From positions 1-64,000 of the forward strand of contig JADGNY010000008.1 in assembly GCA_017883235.1 (NCBI GenBank): a DNA stretch of 64,000 bases. Reading direction: 5' to 3'. The notes under the pieces were generated by a model. The model did not search any database. It saw only the letters and a program-made list of their open reading frames with translations, and was not told the origin of the DNA. Source of the DNA: Thermoanaerobaculia bacterium. Its GTDB lineage: Bacteria; Acidobacteriota; Thermoanaerobaculia; Gp7-AA8. Each line of letters begins with the position of its first letter. Position 1 is the stretch's first letter. A program made the translations under genes and the position numbers. Of this stretch, positions 9,938 through 17,856 are shown one piece after another.

Positions 9938-11569
9938 TCACGCATGGAAAGCCACCGCAACCGCGTTGCGGCCGCCGAAGTAGATGATGTCGCCGTCCTT
10001 CAGGAACCGCTTGTCGATCTTCTGGTCGTTGACGTACGTCCCGTTCGACGAATTCCTGTCGATGAGCAGCACTTTGCCGTCGATCGAGACCACTTCTGCA
10101 TGCAGCCGGGAGACCTTCGGGTTCTCCAATACGATCTCACACATTGCCGTTTCCCGTCCCACGCGGATGCCGGAACCGCCGAGCCCGAGCCGCTCGCCGG
10201 CGCGCGGTCCGTTGAGGATGGTGAACTTGCCGAGCATCAGCGGCGTACCGGGCGGCGCACTGGATGGCGAGACGACGCGCTCGGTGGTCACTTTGAGCAT
10301 ATCGGCGGCGATGCGTGGGCGTCGCACGCGCGGGATGGTCAGCCCGAGGGCCAGGGCGGCCAGTACGCCGCCGGCGCCGGCCGTGGCGAGGGGATGCTTG
10401 CGCCAGAGCGGCATCGACTGCAGCGCGCGGTCGGTGTCGTGTCGAAAGCGGATCAGATCGGGAGAGTTCGGGAAAAGATTGTTTGCACTGGCCAGCTCTG
10501 CCGAGGCCACGGTCCACTTCCCATCCTGGGCGGCATCGAGCGAGGCGCGGTAGTGGTGATCGAAATCGCCTTCCACGTTGACCGGAACATGTGCTTCGTT
10601 AAGAAAACCGCGAGCGACGTTGATCGGCACCAGGAACTTGATCGATTCGGCGTCACTGCGTCCCCATGTCGAGATGCCGACCACCTCGCCGGCGCGGTTG
10701 ACGACAGGCCCGCCGGAGTTTCCGCGGTAGATGGCCACATTCGACTGAAACACCGGCGTGTTGGCGATGTTGCGTTTGATGGCGGTGATGATGCCTGGGT
10801 TGAACGTGGACTCGAGATCGCTGTCGCGCGAAAGCCAGCCGCCGATGACGTCGTCGGTGCTGCTGGCGACGGCTGGGTAGCCGATCGACCAGATCGATTC
10901 GCCGACGCGCGTGGAGTCGGAGTCGCCGAGCGTGAGCACCGGCAGGTTCTTGTGGTTGACGCGCAGCAGCGCCAGGTCGGTGCCGCGCTGCGCCAGGTCG
11001 GGCGAGAAGTGTTCGATCGTGAAGGGCAGCTTCTCACCATTGGAAAGCTCGATCTCGTTCGTGACGACGCGCTTTTCCAGACGTCCGTTTTCGGCAAGCG
11101 TGGCGATGTAGCGGTCGAGGGCGTCGCTGCGATGCAGCTTGCGGAGGTCATCGACCGGAAAGTGTTTCAGCAGCGCCGAAATGGCGCCGTTGCGGAGCAG
11201 CTCGCGGTCGAGCGCATCGTCGTTCTGCGTCGGCGCCACGACATGACCGCTGGTGAGGATCAGACCATCGGGATGGATGATGAAGCCGCTGCCGGATCCG
11301 CCGGCGCCGGTGGGGACGGACAGGTCCTCACCGGCACCTCTCTTTTGAACGGCGACCTCGAATCCGTCGCGCTTCAAGGAATCGGCAATCGCCTGAATCG
11401 TCGCCGGCGTGTAGAGAAACTGGGCGGTGGCGAAGGCGTTGACCCGGACGACGGCCGGCTTCACGCCGTACGCCATCTTCGCCGCCTCATCGAGATGTGT
11501 CACCTCGCCGCGGCAGCCGAATGCGGTGAGTAGCAGGAGCACAAAGAGGAGACGGGGCGGGGCGGCCAT
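9938..11569 (-). CDS. HtrA/trypsin-like protease fused through a TM helix to a FHA domain
   Basis: 543 aa. The N-terminal signal or anchor ends near LTAFGC (possible lipobox Cys19). The protease domain covers about 35-330: His109 (TSGHVV), Asp198 (GTDLALL), Ser285 (YRGNSGGPV). A TPR-like stretch (335-390) is followed by a TM helix (about 394-412), then a FHA domain (455-543) with VGRETAMC, VSRLHAEV and SSNGTYVNDQKI. Signal sequence plus one TM predicts a protease outside the cytoplasm and FHA inside. No PDZ is seen. It would connect envelope proteolysis or peptide sensing with cytoplasmic phospho-signalling; that role is inferred. Confidence 0.88.
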   Translation of the reverse strand: MAAPPRLLFVLLLLTAFGCRGEVTHLDEAAKMAYGVKPAVVRVNAFATAQFLYTPATIQAIADSLKRDGFEVAVQKRGAGEDLSVPTGAGGSGSGFIIHPDGLILTSGHVVAPTQNDDALDRELLRNGAISALLKHFPVDDLRKLHRSDALDRYIATLAENGRLEKRVVTNEIELSNGEKLPFTIEHFSPDLAQRGTDLALLRVNHKNLPVLTLGDSDSTRVGESIWSIGYPAVASSTDDVIGGWLSRDSDLESTFNPGIITAIKRNIANTPVFQSNVAIYRGNSGGPVVNRAGEVVGISTWGRSDAESIKFLVPINVARGFLNEAHVPVNVEGDFDHHYRASLDAAQDGKWTVASAELASANNLFPNSPDLIRFRHDTDRALQSMPLWRKHPLATAGAGGVLAALALGLTIPRVRRPRIAADMLKVTTERVVSPSSAPPGTPLMLGKFTILNGPRAGERLGLGGSGIRVGRETAMCEIVLENPKVSRLHAEVVSIDGKVLLIDRNSSNGTYVNDQKIDKRFLKDGDIIYFGGRNAVAVAFHA

Positions 11570-11578
11570 GATTCGAGG

Positions 11579-12727
11579 TTACCTGGAGTGCGTGGTGGCG
11601 TTTCCTTGGCGTTGATGCTGCTTCCAGTATTGCCACCCGCCGGCAGCACCGCCGAGGATGAGGATGGTGATGAGCGCCCACTTGAGGAACGAGCCGCCGG
11701 AAGCCGGGGTCGTGCCGGCGATGGGAGTCTCCAGCGTCTTCTCCAGCCGCTCGGCCTGGAATGGCGTCTCGACGGTTGTCTCGGCGACGTCGGCCGGTTC
11801 CTTCGGCTTCGGTTGCGCGGCGACCTGCTCCTCGGTGATGGGAACGATCGGCGCGGTGTCGCGCTGCGTCTCGTCGAGCGGATGATCGGCCAGCGTTTCG
11901 TCGGCATCGATCAGCGTCTCGTTGCCGATCTCGCCGATCGGGACGATCTTCGCGACGATCACCGTGACGTTGTCGGGCGCGCCGCGGGAGAGCGCGAGCC
12001 GGACGTATTCCGTGGCTGCCTGATTGATCGGCAGCCCGGCGATCTGTTTCAGCTCCGGCTCTCTGACCAGACCGTGCAGGCCGTCGCTGCAGAGAACGAA
12101 GACATCGTTCTGCTGAATGGGAAACGGGCCGCTGACGTCGATCTCGACGTCTTCGCCGACACCCATCGAGCGCTGCAGGACGTTCCGGCGCGGATGCGTC
12201 TCCGCTTCCTTCGGCGTCAACAGTCCTTCCCGCACCATCGAGGCGACCAGGGAGTGGTCTTCGGTGATCTGGCGGATCTCGTCGCCGCGGACGAGGTAGA
12301 TGCGCGAGTCGCCGACGTGAGCGAACCAGCCCTGATTGTCTTTGACCACGAGCGCCGAGGTCGTGGTTCCCATCCCTCGCAGGTCGGGATTGGCCTGGGC
12401 CTCCGTGAAGATGCGGGCGTTGGCGCGCGTCAGAGACTCGCGGAGGGCCTGGCCGATGTCGTAGGTCTCGCTGCCGAGGTACTGCGCCTTGACCGTCTCG
12501 CCGGCCAGACGGGAGGCGGTGGCGCCGCCGCGATGTCCACCCATGCCGTCGGCGACGACGAGCAGCCGTCCGCCGGGATGGCTATGGCTCTCTTCGCGGG
12601 GTGTGGTGTAGGTGCCGAAGTCCTGATTCTCGGAACGAACGAGTCCCACGTCCGTGCGCAGCACTGCCTGAACGCCGAGACGCGGCGTCGTGACGGCTGA
12701 TTCTTCTGCCGTGGCTGACTCGCTCAT
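11579..12727 (-). CDS. PP2C-type Ser/Thr protein phosphatase, membrane-tethered
   Basis: 382 aa. The PP2C domain is at about 18-260 with metal-binding motifs: RSENQDFG, the VADGMGGH loop, GTTTSALVV, HVGDSRIYLV, LCSDGLHGLV and GAPDNVTVIV. A low-complexity acidic/Thr-rich linker is followed by one C-terminal TM helix (LKWALITILILGGAAGG) and a short basic tail. The catalytic domain therefore faces the cytoplasm. The chosen ATG begins MSESATAEE; longer reading upstream crosses the C-element repeat and is arginine/serine-rich. It presumably reverses phosphorylation by the two operon kinases. Confidence 0.9.
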   Translation of the reverse strand: MSESATAEESAVTTPRLGVQAVLRTDVGLVRSENQDFGTYTTPREESHSHPGGRLLVVADGMGGHRGGATASRLAGETVKAQYLGSETYDIGQALRESLTRANARIFTEAQANPDLRGMGTTTSALVVKDNQGWFAHVGDSRIYLVRGDEIRQITEDHSLVASMVREGLLTPKEAETHPRRNVLQRSMGVGEDVEIDVSGPFPIQQNDVFVLCSDGLHGLVREPELKQIAGLPINQAATEYVRLALSRGAPDNVTVIVAKIVPIGEIGNETLIDADETLADHPLDETQRDTAPIVPITEEQVAAQPKPKEPADVAETTVETPFQAERLEKTLETPIAGTTPASGGSFLKWALITILILGGAAGGWQYWKQHQRQGNATTHSR

Positions 12728-12800
12728 ATGCGTGGAAACAGACAGAGGATTATACAGGGTTAACCAAAGGAGCCCTTGGGTGTCTTCCGCCACAGCGGTC

Positions 12801-12925
12801 GGAGCGCTGGCGTCTCGCCGGCTGGCTCGGCGGCGTCTCGCCGCTGAGGTCACGAGCGACTGTGTGGAGTCTTGCAGACCTGGGGCGAGACGCCCCCGGG
12901 CCAGCCGGCGAGACGCCAGCGCTCC
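12801..12925. repeat. 125-bp element C, copy 1, perfect 26-bp terminal inverted repeats
   Basis: The left end (12801-12826) begins GGAGCGCTGGCGTCTCGCC; the right end (12900-12925) is its exact reverse complement. The central part holds a second copy of GGCGTCTCGCC and its complement GGGCGAGACGCC. No coding capacity. It sits inside the signalling operon between the FecR and PP2C genes. The size and inverted ends resemble a MITE or REP/BIME-like element. Confidence 0.9.
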
Positions 12926-12959
12926 GACGAGCAAGCGCTGCCGCGCCAGCGCTCCCTTC

Positions 12960-13682
12960 TCAGTGGTGTCCGTTTGGCGGCGGTGCCGGACGTGGCTGCG
13001 GTGGCTGTCCGGGCGGCTGGGAGCCGTGCGCGCCCGAATCGCCGGGACGGCCACCAGGTGCACCTTGTCCGGCAGTGTGCGGGTCGCCGCCGTCGCGGTG
13101 GTCCGGGGCACCCTGGTGGCGCTCGGGCGGCGTGTTCGTCGGATGTTCTGGGGGCGGCATTTGGCGGCTGAAGACCGAGCTCTGGCCGGCATGGACCAGG
13201 ATCGGCTGGGGGCGGAGGGGCGACTGGACCTCGACCGTCCCCTCGAGCACGTCGAGAGTGGCCTTTCCGGAACTGTCCACCTCGACGTTGTACTGCGTGC
13301 CGCGGACGGCCAGAAGCGCGCCGGGCGTCTGTACGATACGCGGCTCGCTGCCGGTGATCTTGTCGAACAACGCGTGGATGCGGCCACGCTCGAGGGAGAG
13401 AATCACGCCCGGGGCACCGCCGGCGAGCTGCACATCGGTCAGCGAGAAGATCTCGAATTTTGCACGATGCTCCTCGGCGGCGATGAGCGCGTACGAGAAC
13501 AGGCCGGTGTGAACCCGGTCACCGCTCTGGGCATGCAAGCCCTTTGCGGCGGCGGAATCATGGTTCGCCGTCTTGAGGATGACGTTGTTCTTCACATCGT
13601 CGAATCGATAGCCGACCGGCGCCAGTGGCGTGGTGGCTGCCGCGGCGGCGAGCATGACGAACGATGCAAGGAGTGTCTTCAT
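12960..13682 (-). CDS. Secreted FecR-domain protein
   Basis: 240 aa from the ATG preceded by GAGG 5 nt upstream. A signal peptide (TLLASFVMLAAAAATTP) is followed by a FecR-like beta domain at about 30-160 with SGDRVHTG, ILSLERGRIHA, TPGALLAVRGTQY and VLEGTVEV. The last 70 residues are proline/glycine/histidine-rich and disordered. It is periplasmic. FecR domains frequently accompany CHASE2 sensors and FHA/kinase genes, and it lies 7 bp after the response regulator here. It may act as an envelope-side sensor or scaffold. Anti-sigma function is unlikely because no sigma factor is nearby. Confidence 0.8.
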   Translation of the reverse strand: MKTLLASFVMLAAAAATTPLAPVGYRFDDVKNNVILKTANHDSAAAKGLHAQSGDRVHTGLFSYALIAAEEHRAKFEIFSLTDVQLAGGAPGVILSLERGRIHALFDKITGSEPRIVQTPGALLAVRGTQYNVEVDSSGKATLDVLEGTVEVQSPLRPQPILVHAGQSSVFSRQMPPPEHPTNTPPERHQGAPDHRDGGDPHTAGQGAPGGRPGDSGAHGSQPPGQPPQPRPAPPPNGHH

Positions 13683-13689
13683 TACGGCC

Positions 13690-15048
13690 TCACTGAGGTT
13701 CTGTCGAAATATCGAGTCGTTTGATTTTCCGCGCAAGTGTCTTGCGCTCGATGCCCAGAATGAATGCGGCCTGCGTCTGATTCCCGCCCGTGGCGCGTAG
13801 GACGGCGACGATGTGGCGCTTTTCCGCTTCGTCGAGACTGATCAGTTCCTCCTCGGCCGGCGCGGATACGGCGGCCGTCTGCGTTTCGGCCGATGGCGCG
13901 ATGTCGCGTAGCGCACTCGCCGCGGCCACCGGATCGACGAGCGCCCGGGAGTCGATGATGGTGCGCCGGATGACCTGTTCCAGCTCGCGAACGTTGCCGG
14001 GCCAGCGATGCGCGGCCAGGACGTCGAGCACTGCCTGCGACGGTCCCGGAATCGACTCGCGTTTCATCTCCGCGGCGATGCGGCGCCGGAAGTGGTCGGC
14101 GAGCAAGGGGATGTCGGAGGCCCGTTCGCGCAGCGGCGGGACGGCGATCTCGTATCCGGCCAGCCGGTAGTACAAGTCCTCGCGAAACCTGCCGTCGGCG
14201 ACTAGCCGCTTGATGTCGCGATGTGTGGCCGCGATGAGCCGGACGTCGACGCGATGACTTTTCTCAGCGCCGAGCGGCGTGACGATTCCATCCTGCAGGA
14301 AGCGAAGGAGCTTGACCTGGAAGGCGGGCGAGATGTCGCCTATCTCGTCGAGAAAGAGCGTGCCGCCGTCGGCCTGGGAGAGTGCGCCGCGCCTGTCCTG
14401 CCGTGAATCGGTAAACGCTCCCCGGGTCGAGCCGAAGAGCTCATTCTCGAGGAGCGTGTCGGGGATCGCGCCGCAGTTGATGGCGATGAACGGTCCGGAA
14501 ACGCGGTCTCCGAGGTCGTGAATCGACTGCGCCACCAACTCCTTGCCGCTGCCGCTCTCGCCGAGAATCACCACCGGTACGTTGAGCGAAGCCACGCGGG
14601 CGATCGCTTTGTACATGGCGATCATCGACGGGTGCGATCCGACGATGCGCGATGCGGGGCCGGTCTCGATCTCGACTTCGTCGGCAACGTGGCCGCCGAG
14701 GGCGGCACGGACGCGCGCGATCAACTCGCCGAGGTCGAAGGGCTTGGCCAGATAGTCGAAGGCACCGATGCGCTGCGCCAGCGCGGTGGTCTCGATCGTT
14801 CCCCGCGCGGTCATCAGGATCACGCGCGGCGGATCGCGGCGCTCGGCGATCGCCTGGAGCAGCGTCAGGCCGGTTTCGCCGGGCATGTAGATATCGCTGA
14901 GGACGACGTCGACGCGATGCGCGCGGAGCAGTTGCAGCGCGGAGGTGACGTCGCCGGCCTGCAGCGTTTTCAGACCGACTTTCTCCAGCGCCATGGCCGC
15001 GCTCTCGCGGATGCCGGCATCGTCATCGACCACGAGCACCGTCGCCAT
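13690..15048 (-). CDS. NtrC-type sigma-54 response regulator
   Basis: 452 aa. Receiver (1-120) with Asp8/Asp9 and phosphoacceptor Asp52. AAA+ domain with Walker A GESGSGKE (163-170) and Walker B LFLDEI (231-236). Fis-type HTH at the C-terminus (GGNQTQAAFILGIERKTLA). The sigma-54 contact loop, usually GAFTGA, reads GAFTDS (210-215). It begins directly after the stop of the CHASE2 kinase (TAG ATG), so the pair forms a two-component system. The target promoters would be sigma-54 dependent; none was recognised in the operon itself. Confidence 0.92.
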   Translation of the reverse strand: MATVLVVDDDAGIRESAAMALEKVGLKTLQAGDVTSALQLLRAHRVDVVLSDIYMPGETGLTLLQAIAERRDPPRVILMTARGTIETTALAQRIGAFDYLAKPFDLGELIARVRAALGGHVADEVEIETGPASRIVGSHPSMIAMYKAIARVASLNVPVVILGESGSGKELVAQSIHDLGDRVSGPFIAINCGAIPDTLLENELFGSTRGAFTDSRQDRRGALSQADGGTLFLDEIGDISPAFQVKLLRFLQDGIVTPLGAEKSHRVDVRLIAATHRDIKRLVADGRFREDLYYRLAGYEIAVPPLRERASDIPLLADHFRRRIAAEMKRESIPGPSQAVLDVLAAHRWPGNVRELEQVIRRTIIDSRALVDPVAAASALRDIAPSAETQTAAVSAPAEEELISLDEAEKRHIVAVLRATGGNQTQAAFILGIERKTLARKIKRLDISTEPQ

Positions 15049-16803
15049 CTACATCGCTCCTGCTTTGGCCGCTTCGGCCGCCAGCGGTAGTGTGATCCGG
15101 AATCGCGAGCCGCCGCCTGGCATCGGCTCGACGCCTGCCGTACCGCCGTGCCACCGCGCGATCTCGGCGACGAGCGAGAGTCCCAGGCCGAGGCCGTTTG
15201 TCCCCGCCGCGGTCGTCCCTCGCACGAAGCGTTGAAAGATGCGCTCCCGATCCGCTTCGGCAATGCCGGGACCGCGGTCTTCGACGATGACGGCCGCATC
15301 GCCGCCGCTGCGCGCGACACGAACGGTGACCGGCGCCGGTGCCGAGGTGTATTTCAGAGCGTTGCCGACGAGATTGTCGACTACGCGCTCGATGAGCGCC
15401 GCGTCAGCACGGACGAGAAGTTGCGGATCGGCAGAGACGAACAATGTGCGGTCAGTGCTGGCGCGCAGAAAATCGATGCGCGCCGCGACGAGGGCTCCGA
15501 GGTCTATGACGGACGAGGAGGATGCAAAGTCCCGAAGCGGCAGACGCTCGAGATCGAGCAGGGTACCGACCATCGTCTCCAGCTTCCCCGCTTCGTGTTC
15601 GAGGAGCGACGAGACGCGCTTGCGCTCCGCGTCGGTGAGCTCGAATCCACCCATGAGCTGCGTGAGACTGCGCATCGAGGCCAGCGGCGTCCTGAGCTCG
15701 TGCGCAAGCACGCGTTTCGATTCCGCATCGCGCTCCCGGTGGTCGATGTAGCGCTCTTCGCTGCTGCGCAGAGCGGCGATGATGGTCCTCGTCTCGATCC
15801 CGGCTACGGCGAGCGCGGAGGAAGCGATCAATGTCACGAACGGGATGGCGATACCATCTGCAAGCAGCAGGAATCCCCCGGCGATGATGGCAATGATGAC
15901 GATCGCGGCGGCGATGCGCCGGCGGCGGACGAGGACGATCGCGCCGACAGCAACAGAGGCGAAGAGGCCACCCACGATGGGCGGAAGCTCGCGAATGACG
16001 TCGCCGCGGATGATCGATTCGGCCGCGGCGGCATGAACGGTCACACCGGGGTCGGGCCTGTGGCGCGTGGTGGTGGGAGTCAGAACGCGGTCGCCGAGGG
16101 CGAACGCGGTCGGGCCGATGAACACCAGCTTGCCGTGCAACCGCGAGGAGAGCGCGGCATGGCGAAGAAGATCGGCGGCGCTGATCGCCGGGATGGCGTT
16201 GGGACGGGTCCGGAACGACGGCGAGATCGACAAACCGACAGGGGTGGGCGCTCCGGTGATCAGCGACGCCGCGTCGATCGACAACGCCGTGAGCGCACGG
16301 TCGCCGCTCTGTTTCGTCGAGGAGAGCCGCCGGAGGATGCCGTCGTGGTCGAGCTCGAAGTTCCCATGCGCCGCCACCATCGCCTGCGCCAGCGACGGCC
16401 CGGGCACGAGCCAGCGGCCATGTTCATCGACGACCGCGACGGCGAGCACGGGCAGGCGCCGCGCCGCGGCCGCGAGCTGTTCATCTCCCGGCCGGGCTTC
16501 GGCGAGGAGGATGTCGAGGACGGCGCCGCGCGCGCCGGCATCGGCAGCGCGGTTCACGATGGCCGCGAGTGTCGCACGGTCCCACGGCCATGGGCCGATC
16601 GCGCGCAACGACTGCTCGTCGATGGCCACGACCACGGTCGCCGCCGCCGCGCGCGGCGGTAGAAGCCGCAAGGCTGCGTCACGCGCCGGTAACTCGAGCG
16701 CGTCGAGGAGATCAAACGCGAGCAGCAGCATGACGGCGACGCCGGCCGCCGCCGCGATCCAGAGCGCGGTGCGCCTGCGCAGCATGGAGGTATGGTCGCA
16801 CAC
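15049..16803 (-). CDS. CHASE2-domain sensor histidine kinase
   Basis: 584 aa from a GTG, or 578 aa from the ATG at 16785; neither has a clear Shine-Dalgarno. An N-terminal TM is followed by an extracytoplasmic CHASE2 domain (about 35-250, with VVAIDEQSLRAIGPWPWDR typical of the family) and three hydrophobic segments (about 270-335). The HisKA box is AHELRTPLASM and the HATPase has DNLVGNALKYT, DRGPGIAEAD and GLGLGLSLVAE. CHASE2 detects an unknown extracellular or periplasmic signal. It phosphorylates, by position, the adjacent NtrC-type regulator. Confidence 0.9.
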   Translation of the reverse strand: MCDHTSMLRRRTALWIAAAAGVAVMLLLAFDLLDALELPARDAALRLLPPRAAAATVVVAIDEQSLRAIGPWPWDRATLAAIVNRAADAGARGAVLDILLAEARPGDEQLAAAARRLPVLAVAVVDEHGRWLVPGPSLAQAMVAAHGNFELDHDGILRRLSSTKQSGDRALTALSIDAASLITGAPTPVGLSISPSFRTRPNAIPAISAADLLRHAALSSRLHGKLVFIGPTAFALGDRVLTPTTTRHRPDPGVTVHAAAAESIIRGDVIRELPPIVGGLFASVAVGAIVLVRRRRIAAAIVIIAIIAGGFLLLADGIAIPFVTLIASSALAVAGIETRTIIAALRSSEERYIDHRERDAESKRVLAHELRTPLASMRSLTQLMGGFELTDAERKRVSSLLEHEAGKLETMVGTLLDLERLPLRDFASSSSVIDLGALVAARIDFLRASTDRTLFVSADPQLLVRADAALIERVVDNLVGNALKYTSAPAPVTVRVARSGGDAAVIVEDRGPGIAEADRERIFQRFVRGTTAAGTNGLGLGLSLVAEIARWHGGTAGVEPMPGGGSRFRITLPLAAEAAKAGAM

Positions 16804-16804
16804 A

Positions 16805-16826
16805 GCACAGACAAGAGTGTCTGTGC
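16805..16826. repeat. Hairpin GCACAGACA-AGAG-TGTCTGTGC at the left edge of the repeat island
   Basis: A perfect 9-bp stem with a 4-nt loop. The same stem with a 3-nt loop recurs at 17835-17855, so the 1-kb repeat island is bracketed by two copies. It lies immediately upstream of the CHASE2 kinase start. Confidence 0.8.
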
Positions 16827-16865
16827 CCTGGAGATTGGACAGCTACGACGCCGCTATCGCGGCGC

Positions 16866-17202
16866 TGGAGGCAGTCAACCTGCCTCTCGGAGGCAGTTAA
16901 TACGCTCCTGGAGGCAGTTAACACGCTACCGGAGGCAGTTGAACAGCCTCTCGGAGGCAGTTAATACGCTCCCGGAGGCAGTTAAACAGCCTCTCGGAGT
17001 CCGTTAATACGCTCCTGAAGGCAGTTAACACGCTCCCGGAGGCAGTTAAACTGACTCCCGGAGGCAGTTAACACGCTCCCGGAGGCAGTTAAACAGCCTC
17101 TCGGAGTCCGTTAACTGCCTCCGGGAACGAGTAACTGACTCTGGGAACGAGTCAACTGCTTCTGGTGAAGCAGCTTACTCGTTCCCAGAGTCAGTTACTC
17201 GA
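16866..17202. repeat. Array A2: 21/22-bp repeats based on GGAGGCAGTTAACACGCTCC
   Basis: About 15 imperfect units, alternating 21 and 22 bp. Two unit types (ending ACGCTCC and CAGCCTCTC) interleave, and the right end degenerates into ACGAGTAACTG-like units in inverted orientation. Each unit has a GTTAAC dyad, and unit junctions form CTCC-C-GGAG dyads. No credible protein is encoded. It occupies the region upstream of the CHASE2 kinase. Confidence 0.85.
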
Positions 17203-17213
17203 TCCATTCTGGA

Positions 17214-17560
17214 GAGGAATCGATCCAATCTGATGCGGTATCGATCCAATCTGATGCGGTATCGAATCAATCTGATGCGGCATCGATCCAATTTGATGCG
17301 GTATCGAATCAATCTGATGCGGTATCGATCCAATCTGATGCGGTATCGAATCAATCTGATGCGGCATCGATCCAATTTGATGCGGTGTCGAATCAATCTG
17401 ATCCGGTATCGATCCAATTTGATGCGGTATCGAATCAATCTGATGCGGCATCGGTCCAATTTGATGCGGTATCGAATCAATCTGATGCGGCATCGGTCCA
17501 ATTTGATGCGATTTCGGTCCGTTTGGAGCGGTATCGGTCCAATTTGATGCGATTCCGGTC
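17214..17560. repeat. 21-bp tandem array A3, about 16 units
   Basis: The unit is GATGCGGTATCGATCCAATCT with variation at GGT/GGC and GATCC/GAATC. The GATCC and GAATC versions tend to alternate, giving a 42-bp higher-order period. It contains the dyads ATCGAT and GATGC-G-GCATC. It is the reverse complement of array A5 at 55.3-55.8 kb. Several frames are open and read as heptads such as MRYRSNL; I regard these as non-coding. Confidence 0.93.
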
Positions 17561-17599
17561 CCAGCCCTGGCGAAGCCGGCGAAATTTGCCGCGTTCGCA

Positions 17600-17663
17600 C
17601 GTCGTAACGTCCAAACTCCAGTGCCGGCGAAGCCGGCTTGACTGGAGATTGGACGTTACGACG
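17600..17663. repeat. Long hairpin: 23-bp inverted repeat with one mismatch
   Basis: The left arm CGTCGTAACGTCCAAACTCC plus three bases (17600-17622) pairs with 17641-17663. The loop region itself holds GCCGGCGAAGCCGGC. A related half-site (CTGGAGATTGGAC) occurs at 16831-16843 near the other edge of the island. Confidence 0.8.
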
Positions 17664-17680
17664 CCGCGAGATTCGCGGCC

Positions 17681-17783
17681 GGAGCGCTGGCGTCTCGCCG
17701 CTGAGGGTTGCGAGGGAATGTTTGGTTTGGGCCCGTACGGGGGCGAGACGCCCCCGGGCCAGCCGGCGAGACGCCAGCGCTCC
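17681..17783. repeat. Element C, copy 2, 103 bp, internally shortened
   Basis: Both ends match the 12.8-kb copy (GGAGCGCTGGCGTCTCGCC and its reverse complement). The left arm lacks the inner GGCTGGCTCGGCGGCGTCTC segment. It lies in the repeat island upstream of the CHASE2 kinase and downstream of menE. Confidence 0.88.
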
Positions 17784-17834
17784 GGCCGCGCTTACGGCGG
17801 CTTCGCCGCCGGTTCGCCGGCTCCGCCGGCGAAA

Positions 17835-17855
17835 GCACAGACAAGATGTCTGTGC
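17835..17855 (-). terminator. Probable terminator after menE
   Basis: GCACAGACA-TCT-TGTCTGTGC (minus strand, 9-bp perfect stem) directly after the menE TAG and followed by TTTCG. The T-run is short, so termination strength is uncertain. A second copy of the stem lies at 16805-16826. Confidence 0.5.
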
Positions 17856-17856
17856 C

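Noticed and set aside
9944-11533. Plus-strand frame of about 529 codons opposite the protease-FHA gene
   Set aside because: GC-rich antisense frame; the minus-strand reading has complete catalytic and FHA motifs.
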